64,000 bases of DNA, from contig NZ_CP154625.1 of the NCBI RefSeq assembly GCF_051148895.1, forward strand, positions 3,658,001 to 3,722,000. Direction: 5' to 3'. Origin of the DNA: Terrisporobacter vanillatitrophus. GTDB taxonomy: Bacteria; Bacillota; Clostridia; Peptostreptococcales; Peptostreptococcaceae. Below the pieces are notes generated by a model. That model was not told where the DNA came from, did no database searches, and worked only from the letters and a program-made list of their open reading frames with translations. The translations under genes were made by a program, and so were the position numbers. Positions 45,064-54,691 of the stretch are shown piece after piece; position 1 is the stretch's first letter; every line of letters begins with the position of its first letter.

Positions 45064-45092
45064 GTTATATTCAAATAACATTAAACGCACAA
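45064..45092 (-). promoter_or_regulatory. Promoter candidate of the Wood-Ljungdahl operon
   Basis: TTGTGC and TATAAC are 17 bases apart on the minus strand, about 170 bases before the cooS ATG. The long leader between them and cooS shows AT-rich pairing but no recognised riboswitch. Confidence 0.5.
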
Positions 45093-45369
45093 CTGTCTAC
45101 CGCTCTTATACAATTTTAAAAAGATCGTTCTCTGTAGATTAATTATTTGGAATTATTTTGTCGATGGAAATTTAGATTAGAATATAGTAAGATTAAATTT
45201 GTCATAATTTATTTCCATTTTTTTCATTTAGTCACTTTAATTAGATTATATATTAATTTGCTTGAATTGTATACCGATTTACATTTTAAAAATAGCATTT
45301 ATAATCATTCTTTTTTTAATTTCCTTTATAGAATCATGATTTTTTTCTTTCATAAATATTCTTTTTTTG
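45093..45369. other. AT-rich gap upstream of the Wood-Ljungdahl promoter
   Basis: No credible gene. An open frame of 81 codons on the plus strand is rich in Phe, Ile, Tyr and Lys, has no RBS, and reads like chance coding in AT-rich DNA. Confidence 0.5.
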
Positions 45370-45419
45370 CAAAAAGCCATAGCAAGAGATAATTTATCTC
45401 TAACTACGGCTTTTTTTGT
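45370..45419 (-). terminator. Terminator after the TPR protein gene
   Basis: On the minus strand AAAAAAAGCCGTAG..AGAGATAAA pairs with TTATCTCT..CTATGGCTTTTT. It lies 36 bases after the TPR gene stop. Confidence 0.85.
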
Positions 45420-45454
45420 AAAAGATATAAAGTTTTTTAAATATAACTTTTTAA

Positions 45455-46603
45455 TTAGTTAACTCTATAATTATTCAGCTCTCTCATGCATGAAATTGTT
45501 ATTTCGTCTTCTGGATTCAATTCATAAGCTCTTTCTATATAGTAAATGGCATCATCAATATCTCCTGTATTTAAATATGCCATTCCTAGATTGCAAAGAA
45601 TTTCAGGATCTTCTTTTATTTTTGCTGCTTGTTCTAATAGTTCAACAGCTCTATCCATATTAAATGATGAAGCTTCACACAAAGCAAGTTCCACTAAAGT
45701 ATCTACTTGTTTAGGTCTTATCATTAGTATTTTTTCAAAATAAAGCATAGCTTTATCTATTTCTTCCATATTTTTATAAGCTATACCAATAATAAATAAT
45801 AAGTTCCACCAGTCGTTGTATTCTTCTTCCAATGGTAATAGTTTTTCAAGACCTTCTTCAAATTTTCCTTGGAATACTAAAGAATACCCTTCTTCATATT
45901 TAACTTTATAATCCATTTTACCTAGATTTTCTTGTATTTCTGATATTGTATCTTCATCTAAGCCTAGCTTCATTCCTTCTTCCCATATTGCTTTAGCTTT
46001 AATATATTGGCTTTGATTGTAATAATGATATCCTAAATGATAATATGCTAAAGCAAAATCTTCATCCATATTAATTATTTCTTCAAGTTTTTCTCCCGCT
46101 TCTAATAAAAATGCATTCATTGCATTTGCATCACCGTCTTTTTGATAAGTTGTTGCAACTTCTTGACATACAATGGCATAATTATAAAGTCCTTCAATAT
46201 CATTAGGATATAATGTAATTAACCCTTTGATATAAATTAATGCATCTGTATATTCTCCAAGCTCAAAGTATTTTCTAGACATATATCCAGCATAAGATCT
46301 TACATCAAAGTTTACTTTTTTCTCAAGAGCACTCAAGAATTTTTTATATTCAATGTTATATTTAAACTCTGGATCAATACCTATTATATATATCATTGCA
46401 TCTGCTATAGACATTGAGTTTAATCCTTCTTGTGCTGTCTTTTCCTTTATTCCTTTAACAAGAACCTCATTTTTTATAGGTACATTTAAGCCTTCTTTTG
46501 GTATTTCATATCCATCTAAATGAAAATCTCCATCTTTTTTTACAGTTATAAATGCAAGTTCTTCAGTTTTTCTAAGTAAATATTTATCTATTTTAAACTT
46601 CAT
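45455..46603 (-). CDS. Tetratricopeptide repeat protein
   Basis: A 382-residue soluble protein. The N-terminal 100 residues are not recognised. TPR units follow from about 110, e.g. 'GEYTDALIYIKGLITLYPNDI', 'ALAYYHLGYHYYNQSQYIKA' and, near the end, 'CNLGMAYLNTGDIDDAIYYIERAYELNPED'. TPRs mediate protein contacts. The start overlaps the end of the radical-SAM gene by 11 bases, so the two are translationally coupled and likely act together. RBS GTAGGAGAAG. Confidence 0.85.
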   Translation of the reverse strand: MKFKIDKYLLRKTEELAFITVKKDGDFHLDGYEIPKEGLNVPIKNEVLVKGIKEKTAQEGLNSMSIADAMIYIIGIDPEFKYNIEYKKFLSALEKKVNFDVRSYAGYMSRKYFELGEYTDALIYIKGLITLYPNDIEGLYNYAIVCQEVATTYQKDGDANAMNAFLLEAGEKLEEIINMDEDFALAYYHLGYHYYNQSQYIKAKAIWEEGMKLGLDEDTISEIQENLGKMDYKVKYEEGYSLVFQGKFEEGLEKLLPLEEEYNDWWNLLFIIGIAYKNMEEIDKAMLYFEKILMIRPKQVDTLVELALCEASSFNMDRAVELLEQAAKIKEDPEILCNLGMAYLNTGDIDDAIYYIERAYELNPEDEITISCMRELNNYRVN

Positions 46604-48365
46604 CTTCTTCTCCTACCTTTACAGTATAAGTTTTTGACTTATCAAATACTTTGTTAGTATTATAGTCAAATAATATTACAGTTTCTTTCTTTTCTAATTT
46701 TGCACCAATATTTTCTTTTAATCTTAAAATATCATATTTAAATGATTCAAAATGAATATATTTTAAGATATATTTTGTTGGTGTATCAGCAAACTCAGGT
46801 AAGTATTGTTTAAGATTGTCCACATTATGTAGGAAATCATGACACTTACTTTTAAAATTATTTACTTCTATTTTGTTGAAAATAGTTGGAACTGTTGATA
46901 TTTTACCTAATGATAAATAATCATATTTTAATATCTCACTAAATAGGTCATTATCATTATTTATTTTCTCATTATAGAAATCTAACAATATTTTATATAA
47001 CTGATTTTTTCCTTGAGCCATATGAAAGTATCCCATTTCTTCAAAATATGTTGAAAATTCTTCAAAGAATTTAAATGGACTTTCACTGTAGTAATTTTGA
47101 ATTATATATTCTAAAGAAAGTGGGAAGTTATTAGAGTTATAATAAGTTTCTAATATTTCTTCTATATCTTTTATTTTTAATATTTCGTCATAGCTTATAA
47201 AATCATTATATAAAATTTCGTATGGAGCGTAATCTTTAAATCTATATCCATATTTTTCTGCATTATATCTCATACCTGTTCCTTTAATCATCTTTAAAAA
47301 ACCAAGTTGTAATTGTTCTATTCCTAAATTAAACACATCATTGAAAGACTCTTCAAATCTTTCATACCCTTCATAAGGAAGACCTGCTATTAAATCTAAA
47401 TGTTGATGTATATTTCTAAATGATTTTATAGTCTTTACAACGTGAGATAATTTTTCAAAATCATCCATTCTCCCTACTGCATCTAAAGTTTTTTGATTAG
47501 TGCTTTGTACTCCTATTTCAAATTGGAATAATCCTTCCTTACAATCTTTTAGGAAGTTAAGCATATCATCATCTAGTAAATGAGCTGTAACCTCAAAATG
47601 ATAGGTTGTATAACCATTGTCATTTTCCATCAGAAAATTCATTATTTCCTTAGCAAATTTTTTATTTGCATTGAAAGTTCTATCTATAAATTTAATCTGA
47701 GATACTTTTGCATCTATAAGATTTTTTAAATCTCTTTTTACTCTATCAATACTAAAATATCTAAGCCCTTTTATAGCTGATGATAAACAGTACTGACAGT
47801 TAAATGGGCATCCTCTAGATGTCTCATAATAAACTATTCTATTTTCATATTCTTTTATATCTAAGTTATCATAAGGACTTGGTATTTCATCTAAATTTTG
47901 TAGCAATTTCATTTCTTCATTTGCTACAATGTTGCCATCTTTTCTATATACAATACCTTTTATATCTTCTATATTTTTCTTTCCTAAAAAATGTTGAGCT
48001 AAATCTCTAAATACTAGTTCACCTTCACCAAGTAATATATAATCTAAAAACTTATATTCTTCCATAGCATTTTCGCTATCATAAGTGACTTCTGGTCCAC
48101 CTAGACCTATTTTAATCTCTGGTTTAACTTTCTTCAAGTTATCACATAATTTTACTATGTCATAAATATTCCATATATATGTTGAAAAGAATACTACATC
48201 ATAATTATTCTTGTATATATCTTTTAAAATATAGTCTAGTTGATTATTAATTGTGTATTCTCTAATATCTACATCAACTAAATCTTTTACGCTTTCTTTT
48301 AAATATCTTATTGCCAAATTCGTATGAATAAACTTAGAATTTAGCGTAGTTAATAATATTTTCAA
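46593..48365 (-). CDS. B12-binding/radical-SAM protein with DUF4080 domain
   Basis: A 590-residue protein. Residues 1-130 have a cobalamin-binding-like Rossmann fold ('VVFFSTYIWNIYDIVKLCDNL', 'IGLGGPEVTYD'). The radical-SAM CX3CX2C is in 'SRGCPFNCQYCLSS' (about 187-194), and the C-terminal 200 residues match the DUF4080 pattern. Substrate unknown. Start: TTG at 48365, eight bases after AGGAG, gives the family start MKILLTTLNSKFIHTNLAIRY; a GTG three codons earlier touches the RBS. Overlaps the TPR gene. Confidence 0.87.
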   Translation of the reverse strand: MKILLTTLNSKFIHTNLAIRYLKESVKDLVDVDIREYTINNQLDYILKDIYKNNYDVVFFSTYIWNIYDIVKLCDNLKKVKPEIKIGLGGPEVTYDSENAMEEYKFLDYILLGEGELVFRDLAQHFLGKKNIEDIKGIVYRKDGNIVANEEMKLLQNLDEIPSPYDNLDIKEYENRIVYYETSRGCPFNCQYCLSSAIKGLRYFSIDRVKRDLKNLIDAKVSQIKFIDRTFNANKKFAKEIMNFLMENDNGYTTYHFEVTAHLLDDDMLNFLKDCKEGLFQFEIGVQSTNQKTLDAVGRMDDFEKLSHVVKTIKSFRNIHQHLDLIAGLPYEGYERFEESFNDVFNLGIEQLQLGFLKMIKGTGMRYNAEKYGYRFKDYAPYEILYNDFISYDEILKIKDIEEILETYYNSNNFPLSLEYIIQNYYSESPFKFFEEFSTYFEEMGYFHMAQGKNQLYKILLDFYNEKINNDNDLFSEILKYDYLSLGKISTVPTIFNKIEVNNFKSKCHDFLHNVDNLKQYLPEFADTPTKYILKYIHFESFKYDILRLKENIGAKLEKKETVILFDYNTNKVFDKSKTYTVKVGEEDEV

Positions 48366-48487
48366 ATATTTCACTCCTTTTTAAATTTATACTATGTTTT
48401 TATATGGTTTTTAAGTTAAAATAATATAGTAAGGTAAATTTTACAAAAATATACTAAAATCAACAATTTAGAAAGGATGTATTTATT

Positions 48488-48688
48488 ATGGAATCTATTG
48501 ATCAAGTATCTATAAATGATTTATCAAAAAGGGATTTATTATTATTGATCAAAGCTCTTGAGTTTACTGGGGAGAATACTAAACTTGATGAATTCATAAA
48601 TCTCAAAAACAATATTGTCAAAGAATTATGTTTTTTAACTGAAACTACTGAACAAGAATTTATTAGCTATTTAGAAAAAAATAGTTAA
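48488..48688 (+). CDS. Small hypothetical protein (66 aa)
   Basis: A short, mostly helical and acidic protein, MESIDQVSINDLSKRDLLLL at the N-terminus, without cysteines except one and without a membrane segment. AAAGGATG lies 10 bases before the ATG, which supports translation. It is divergent from the radical-SAM gene and ends 3 bases short of the convergent hypothetical gene. I do not recognise a family. Confidence 0.6.
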   Translation: MESIDQVSINDLSKRDLLLLIKALEFTGENTKLDEFINLKNNIVKELCFLTETTEQEFISYLEKNS

Positions 48689-48691
48689 TTC

Positions 48692-49621
48692 TTATGTTTT
48701 TTTAAATTTAAAATTATATTCACCTGATTTTGATTTAACCTTTAAGTGAAGAACATTGTCTCTCAATTCTTTTGATGCAATATTTATCTTATTTAGTATA
48801 GCATCTGAGACAATCTCTCCTTCATTGTGTTTAATTAAATTCCTCGGGTCTGAATTTAAATCATAAGTTTTTTTGTTAATTACATATTTCCTTAATTTTA
48901 TTATGTAATGAGACATTTGCTCAATAAAATCTATATTATCCATATTTAAATTTGATTCTTCGCCCAATATTGATAATATAGATTTTTTTATGCTTAAAAC
49001 TCCTATATTGTTTACATTTCTTTCTTCTATATAAATATCATATATAACATTTAATAAATTTTTTATTATTTTTCCGTCATCATAATTGCCTACTTTTAAA
49101 TCTATATAATTATCAATTAATTGTATAGCATTAATTCTAACCATTTGAAATTTTACCATATTTAGTTTTTCTAACTCAATGGAAAATCCTATAATTCTTT
49201 CCTTTAATAATTGCAATAATATGCCATACTCTATATTTTTGTTGTCCAAAATATAATGTATTGATGCATTGTACATAAGAGCCCCTATAATATACTCAAA
49301 TAAATTATCATCTTTTTTAAAGTATTTAACATACTTTTGAATTAAGATTATCACTTCATCTTCTGACTTTTGAATATTAGTATTTGCAAGTATTAATGGT
49401 AGTAGAATGTTTAGTATATCATCATAAGATGGTTTTGTCCCATAAAAATTATAATATCTTAATTCATCTTTTAATCTATTATTATCTATGTATACATATC
49501 TTTGAATTTTATCGTCAATTAAACACTTAGTATTAATGATAATTAAATCAGTTAACCCTTTTTCCTCATCATTAATGTCAAAAGAGTTTAGATAAGAATT
49601 TCTTATTAAATTTTCCTTCAT
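48692..49621 (-). CDS. Hypothetical protein (309 aa), unknown family
   Basis: A soluble, Ile/Asn/Lys-rich and largely helical protein, beginning MKENLIRNSYLNSFDINDEE. No catalytic motif, signal peptide or membrane segment is seen; the C-terminus has 'VLHLKVKSKSGEYNFKFKKT'. AAGGGAG precedes the ATG, and the frame is long for this AT-rich DNA, so it is a real gene. It lies downstream of argS on the same strand beyond a terminator. Possibly restricted to close relatives. Confidence 0.75.
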   Translation of the reverse strand: MKENLIRNSYLNSFDINDEEKGLTDLIIINTKCLIDDKIQRYVYIDNNRLKDELRYYNFYGTKPSYDDILNILLPLILANTNIQKSEDEVIILIQKYVKYFKKDDNLFEYIIGALMYNASIHYILDNKNIEYGILLQLLKERIIGFSIELEKLNMVKFQMVRINAIQLIDNYIDLKVGNYDDGKIIKNLLNVIYDIYIEERNVNNIGVLSIKKSILSILGEESNLNMDNIDFIEQMSHYIIKLRKYVINKKTYDLNSDPRNLIKHNEGEIVSDAILNKINIASKELRDNVLHLKVKSKSGEYNFKFKKT

Positions 49622-49709
49622 AAATTAACTCCCTTATAAGTCTTTTACCTAGTATTTTTATCAATTTTATTACCTTGTATTCATATACCCATAATAAGGA
49701 CTTTCTAAG

Positions 49710-49746
49710 AATTAAAAATAGCAGCTAAAAGCTGCCATTTTTAATT
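49710..49746 (-). terminator. Terminator after argS
   Basis: AAAAATGGCAGC pairs with GCTGCTATTTTT on the minus strand around a TTTTA loop. It lies about 80 bases after the argS stop. Confidence 0.85.
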
Positions 49747-49827
49747 CTAACTTCTTCATATTGAGCAACGGATATATCTGCAGCGAAGCAAAGATATATA
49801 CGTTAGCCACACAATCAAAGCGAGTTT

Positions 49828-51528
49828 TTACATTCTTTCTGGTGCATGCATTCCTAATATTGCTAGCCCATTTTCTAATGTTTGTCTTGTTGCAGCAACT
49901 AAAGCAAGTCTTGCTTTTCTGATTTCTGCATCTTCAGCTATTATTGGATTATCATGATAGAATTTATTAAAGGCTTGAGCTAAATCTAGTACAAATCTTG
50001 TTACTATATGTGGCTCATTTCTTCTCATTGCAGAAACTATTGCTTTATTAAACGATCCTATTACTTTTAATACTTCTGCAGCATCTCCATCTGATAATAG
50101 TTCATAGTTTACATCTGAAGTTACTTCTTCGTTGGCTTTTCTTAAAACCGCACAACATCTAGCATGAGTATATTGAACATAAGGTCCAGTTTCTCCTTCA
50201 AAACTTAAGGTTCTTTCCCATGAGAATGTATAGTCTTTTATTCTACTGTTTGATAATTCTTGGAATACAACAGCTCCAACACCAACTTGTTTAGCTATTT
50301 CATCCACATTTTTAGCATTTGGATTTTTACCAAGAACAGTTTCCTTTGTTTTTTCTACAGCTTGTTTTAAAACATCCTCTAAGAATACTACTCTACCTTT
50401 TCTTGTAGACATAGTTCCTTCTTCTAAAGCAACCATACCAAATGGCACATGAATTAAGTCTTTTGACCATTCAAATCCCATAAGTTCTAATACTTTAAAT
50501 AGTTGTTGGAAATGTAGGGCTTGCTGAGAACCAACTACATATATACATTTTTCAAAATCATAAGTGTTTTTTCTGTATATTGCTGCTGCTAAATCTCTTG
50601 TCATATATAAAGTTGAACCATCATTCTTAGTTATAAGGGCTGGCGGCATATTGTGTTCTTCTAAATCAACAATATTTGTACCTTGAGACTCTTTTAATAA
50701 TCCTTTTTCTTTTATTTGAGCTATAACAGCATCCATTTTATCTGAATAGAAAGATTCACCTGCATAAGAATCAAATTCTATATCTAATAAGTCATAAACT
50801 CTAGCAAATTCTTTTAAACTTTCGTCTCTAAACCATTGCCATAATGCTTTAGCTTCTTCATCACCATTTTCTAATTTTGTAAACCAAGCTCTAGCTTCAT
50901 CTTCCATTTCTGGTTTCTTTTCAGCTTCATCATGGAATTGTATATATAATTTTAATAACTCTGGTATTGGATTAGCTTCTACAGCTTCTTTATTACCCCA
51001 AAGTTTGAAAGCAACTATAAGTTTACCAAATTGAGTTCCGTAATCTCCTAAGTGATTTACTCTGACTACATTATACCCTTGAGAATCATATATTTTATAT
51101 AGAGCATTACCTATAACAGTAGTTCTTATATGCCCTATATGGAAAGGCTTAGCTATATTAGGAGATGAAAAATCTATTACTACAGCTTTTTCTCCACCTA
51201 AATCACTATGACCATAATTTTCTTTTTTATTTAAAACATCTTTTATAACACTCTCAGCTAATTGTGATTTATTTACAAAAAAGTTTATATATCCACCAAG
51301 TGGCATTACTTTTGATACTTCACCCTTAGCTTCTATCTCTTCTGCTAATTCTGCAGCTATCATGTTAGGAGCTTTTCTAAATACTTTAGCTAATTTAAAG
51401 CACGGAAATGCATAATCCCCCATTTCTTTATTTGGTGGAACCTCAATTAGCGCTATTATTTCTTCTAATGTTAAATCTTCAATTTTTTCCTTAAGGCAAT
51501 TAGCTATTGCTACTTTAAAATCTTGCAT
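49828..51528 (-). CDS. argS: Arginyl-tRNA synthetase
   Basis: A 566-residue class I synthetase. The N-terminal Add1 domain is followed by the HIGH motif in 'SPNIAKPFHIGHIRTT' (about 120-136), the KMSKS-equivalent in 'GTMSTRKGRVVFL', and a DALR anticodon-binding domain ending 'LENGLAILGMHAPERM'. Normal length. RBS AGGAGAAA before the ATG. No T-box is visible upstream, unlike the arginine transporter operon. Confidence 0.97.
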   Translation of the reverse strand: MQDFKVAIANCLKEKIEDLTLEEIIALIEVPPNKEMGDYAFPCFKLAKVFRKAPNMIAAELAEEIEAKGEVSKVMPLGGYINFFVNKSQLAESVIKDVLNKKENYGHSDLGGEKAVVIDFSSPNIAKPFHIGHIRTTVIGNALYKIYDSQGYNVVRVNHLGDYGTQFGKLIVAFKLWGNKEAVEANPIPELLKLYIQFHDEAEKKPEMEDEARAWFTKLENGDEEAKALWQWFRDESLKEFARVYDLLDIEFDSYAGESFYSDKMDAVIAQIKEKGLLKESQGTNIVDLEEHNMPPALITKNDGSTLYMTRDLAAAIYRKNTYDFEKCIYVVGSQQALHFQQLFKVLELMGFEWSKDLIHVPFGMVALEEGTMSTRKGRVVFLEDVLKQAVEKTKETVLGKNPNAKNVDEIAKQVGVGAVVFQELSNSRIKDYTFSWERTLSFEGETGPYVQYTHARCCAVLRKANEEVTSDVNYELLSDGDAAEVLKVIGSFNKAIVSAMRRNEPHIVTRFVLDLAQAFNKFYHDNPIIAEDAEIRKARLALVAATRQTLENGLAILGMHAPERM

Positions 51529-51620
51529 TATTTTCTCCTCTCTACATCATTATTCTTCTATGTTAAATTAATTTCTACATTTTTTCAAGTTATTCCTATT
51601 GTTATATCTTCAAATATATA

Positions 51621-52061
51621 TTATAATTCTTTTTCGCTAAAAACTTCTATATTATTTTCTTTAAATAAAGCTGCCGTCACACCCATACCAGAAATTTTAT
51701 TACCTGTAAAAGTTCCATCGTAAATTAAGTTACATCCACATGATGGACTACCTTCTTTAAGAAGAGCCTGCTTACAATTGAACATTTTAGCAATTTTTAA
51801 ACTTTCCTCAGCTCCCTTAATAAAATTTTCTGTTACATCTTTATCTTCACAGCTTATCACCTTGCTATTTCCACTTAAAACTTCTTTTCCGCCTGTCTTA
51901 TTTATCTCTGATGGTTTTCTTGGTGTAGCTAATCCTCCTAGTTGTTCTGGACAAATAATAACATAGGGTTTATCTTTTAAGAATTGTTTTACTTTGTTAT
52001 TATCATTATTTCCTCCATTGTATTTACAATTTACTCCAACTAAGCATGCTGATACTATCAT
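51621..52061 (-). CDS. DUF523 family protein
   Basis: A 146-residue protein with the family start MIVSACLVGVNCKYNGGN, then 'PEQLGGLATPRKPSEI' and 'ALLKEGSPSCGCNLIYDG'. Conserved cysteines suggest metal or Fe-S binding, but the function is unknown. Start is uncertain: ATG at 52073 abuts GAGGAG. A TTG at 52064 has the best spacing, and the ATG at 52061 gives the usual family N-terminus. Lies 15 bases after mutS2. Confidence 0.85.
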   Translation of the reverse strand: MIVSACLVGVNCKYNGGNNDNNKVKQFLKDKPYVIICPEQLGGLATPRKPSEINKTGGKEVLSGNSKVISCEDKDVTENFIKGAEESLKIAKMFNCKQALLKEGSPSCGCNLIYDGTFTGNKISGMGVTAALFKENNIEVFSEKEL

Positions 52062-52088
52062 CAATTTAACCATCTCCTCAATTTATTA

Positions 52089-54467
52089 TTATCTTATCTC
52101 AACAATAGTTACTCCCATTCCACCTTCGCCATATTGTCCTGGTCTTTGAGATTTAACATGTTTGTTTTTCTTAAGTACATCTTGAAGTCCTTTTTTAAGT
52201 ACTCCTGTCCCAACTCCGTGTATTATTGTAACAGTTTCAAGACCTGCAACACAAGCATCGTCTAAGTATTTATCTACTTCAACAATAGCTTCTTCCAAGT
52301 TCATTCCTCTTAAATCAACTTCACTCTTAACGCTACCTGATTTAGAACTTATAATTTTTCTTGTTGATTTAGTTACTATTGATTTTTTCTCTTTCTGAGC
52401 CATTTGTAATGCTTTAAATGGAAGAGTCATTTTCATTATACCCATTTGTATTACAGCTTCTTTTTTCTTCTTGTCAACTGATACTACTGTACCGTCTTGA
52501 TTTAAAGTAATAACTTTTACTTCATCTCCTGCTTTTAAATCCTTTATTTCTTTGTTAGAAACTTTTGGAACTATCATACTTTTTACAGAAGGTTGTAAGT
52601 TGCCCATAGAATCAGCTAACTCTTTTCTTAAAGCTTCTATCTTTTTATTTTTTTCTTTAGAAGCCATCTCCATTTCCATACTTCTAAGTTCTTTTAGAAT
52701 ATTGTCAGCTTCTTCTTTAGCTTGTCTTGTTATACTAAAGGCTTCTGTTCTAGCTTTTTCCATCATTTTATCTTTAGAAATAGCTAATTTTTCAAGTTTT
52801 CTATCATATTCAGCTTTGATTTCTTCTATTTCCTTTTTAAGCCTTTCAGCCTCTTCTCTTTCTTGCTCAGCTTTTATTCTGTTCTTCTCTACGTTTTGAA
52901 GTACATCTTCCAACTCTATATTATCTGTATTTATAAATTCTTTTGCTTTATCAATTATATCGTCTCTAAGACCTAGTTTTCTTGATATTTCAAAAGCGTT
53001 TGATTTACCTGGTACTCCAATCAATAATTTATATGTAGGACTTAATGTATTAACATCAAATTCAACAGCTGCATTTTCTACTCTATCCTTTGTAAGGGCA
53101 TAGTTTTTAAGTTCACTATAGTGAGTAGTAGCTATACATTTTGCTCCTGCCATATTTACATCTTCTAGTATGGCTATTGCCAGAGCTGCACCTTCTATAG
53201 GGTCTGTCCCTGCTCCAAGTTCATCAAATATTACTAGAGAGTCAGATGTTACTTCATTTAGTATTCCTACTATTTTTGTCATATGAGATGAAAATGTAGA
53301 TAAACTTTGTTCTATACTTTGTTCATCACCAATGTCAGCAAAAATATTATCATATACACACATAATACTTCCATAATCCGCAGGTATGTGCAAACCGCTT
53401 TGAGTCATTAATGCAAATAATCCTATAGTTTTTATTGTAACTGTTTTACCACCTGTATTTGGTCCTGTTATTACTAATGTATCAAAGTCTTCTCCTAAAT
53501 AAATATTATTAGGTACAACTTTATCTGCATTTAACAATGGATGACGTCCATTTTTTATATTTATATTTTTTTCTTCATTTAATATAGGTTCTATTGCCTT
53601 CATAGATAAGGATAATTTTCCTTTTGCAAAAGCAAAATCTAACTTACCAAGTATAACTTGATTAGATAAAATATCACCTGCAACTTCACCTACTAATTTT
53701 GTTAACTCTGATAAAATTCTTTCGATTTCTTCTTGTTCATCTAATTTTAATTTTCTAAGTTCATTATTCATTTCAACAATGCTCATTGGCTCAATAAATA
53801 ATGTAGCTCCAGATGAACTTTGGTCATGTATTATACCTGAAACTTGTGATCTATATTCAGCCTTTACAGGCACAACAAATCTATCTCCTCTAACAGAAAT
53901 AATTGCATCTTGTAAATATTTTTGATATGTAGTTGATGAAATTATTGAATTTAATTTAGATCTAATAGATTGATTTTTTTGTAATATTCCTCTTCTTATA
54001 CTTCTTAAAGTAGGAGAGGCATTATCTGATATCTCAATTTCACTAATTATTGCATTATTAATTTCTTCTTCTATATCTCTATATACATATAAAGCATTTG
54101 ATAAAGACTGTATTATTGGATAATTAAAGTCTTCCTCTTCTCCTGGAGTTAAACTTCTTCTTAAATTTCTGGCTGCCCTTAAATTATCACTTATCTTTAA
54201 TAAACTTCCTGGGTCTAGTACTGCACCTATTTCTGCCCTTTTAACACTATCTGATATATCTTGTATGCCACCTAAGTTTACATGACCTCTTTTTATAAGA
54301 ATTCCCTGGGCTTCACTAGTTTCTTCTAGCATATCTTTTACTTCTTTATAATTAGGTTTTGGTATTAATTCTTCAATATATTTTAAACCTAAAGAAGATG
54401 AGGCTTTTGTTGCTAATAAATCAATAATTTTATTGTATTCTAATACTTTCAATGATTTTTGATCCAT
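52089..54467 (-). CDS. mutS2: Endonuclease MutS2
   Basis: A 792-residue MutS-family ATPase. Walker A 'GPNTGGKT' is at 335-342 and the ABC-type signature region in 'QSLSTFSSHMTKIVGIL'. A long coiled coil spans about 515-610. The C-terminal Smr nuclease domain carries 'VDLRGMNLEEA' and 'IIHGVGTGVLKKGL'. It lacks the mismatch-reading domain of MutS. MutS2 curbs recombination and in Bacillus also acts on collided ribosomes. ATG with GAGGAGG upstream. Confidence 0.96.
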   Translation of the reverse strand: MDQKSLKVLEYNKIIDLLATKASSSLGLKYIEELIPKPNYKEVKDMLEETSEAQGILIKRGHVNLGGIQDISDSVKRAEIGAVLDPGSLLKISDNLRAARNLRRSLTPGEEEDFNYPIIQSLSNALYVYRDIEEEINNAIISEIEISDNASPTLRSIRRGILQKNQSIRSKLNSIISSTTYQKYLQDAIISVRGDRFVVPVKAEYRSQVSGIIHDQSSSGATLFIEPMSIVEMNNELRKLKLDEQEEIERILSELTKLVGEVAGDILSNQVILGKLDFAFAKGKLSLSMKAIEPILNEEKNINIKNGRHPLLNADKVVPNNIYLGEDFDTLVITGPNTGGKTVTIKTIGLFALMTQSGLHIPADYGSIMCVYDNIFADIGDEQSIEQSLSTFSSHMTKIVGILNEVTSDSLVIFDELGAGTDPIEGAALAIAILEDVNMAGAKCIATTHYSELKNYALTKDRVENAAVEFDVNTLSPTYKLLIGVPGKSNAFEISRKLGLRDDIIDKAKEFINTDNIELEDVLQNVEKNRIKAEQEREEAERLKKEIEEIKAEYDRKLEKLAISKDKMMEKARTEAFSITRQAKEEADNILKELRSMEMEMASKEKNKKIEALRKELADSMGNLQPSVKSMIVPKVSNKEIKDLKAGDEVKVITLNQDGTVVSVDKKKKEAVIQMGIMKMTLPFKALQMAQKEKKSIVTKSTRKIISSKSGSVKSEVDLRGMNLEEAIVEVDKYLDDACVAGLETVTIIHGVGTGVLKKGLQDVLKKNKHVKSQRPGQYGEGGMGVTIVEIR

Positions 54468-54691
54468 ACTTCCTCCTCTTTTTTATTTTTTATGTGAATT
54501 CATCATATAATTTATTTTTATATAGTTTTTTTTTCCGAAAATGTATTATACTACTAATAGGCTAAATAATATTATACATTAATATTTTATATTTTAACAT
54601 ATTATACACTTTTTATTTAGTATATCTAAGTTATTTAAATTATTAACTTAAAAATTAATTTTAATCTATTTAACGAGAAAGGAAATTTATT

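Noticed and set aside
45147..45392. 81-codon open frame upstream of the Wood-Ljungdahl promoter
   Set aside because: No RBS, very rich in Phe, Tyr and Ile, runs into the terminator hairpin, and fits chance in AT-rich DNA.
51529..51620. T-box control of argS
   Set aside because: Only about 90 bases lie between DUF523 and argS, with no T-box sequence or terminator.
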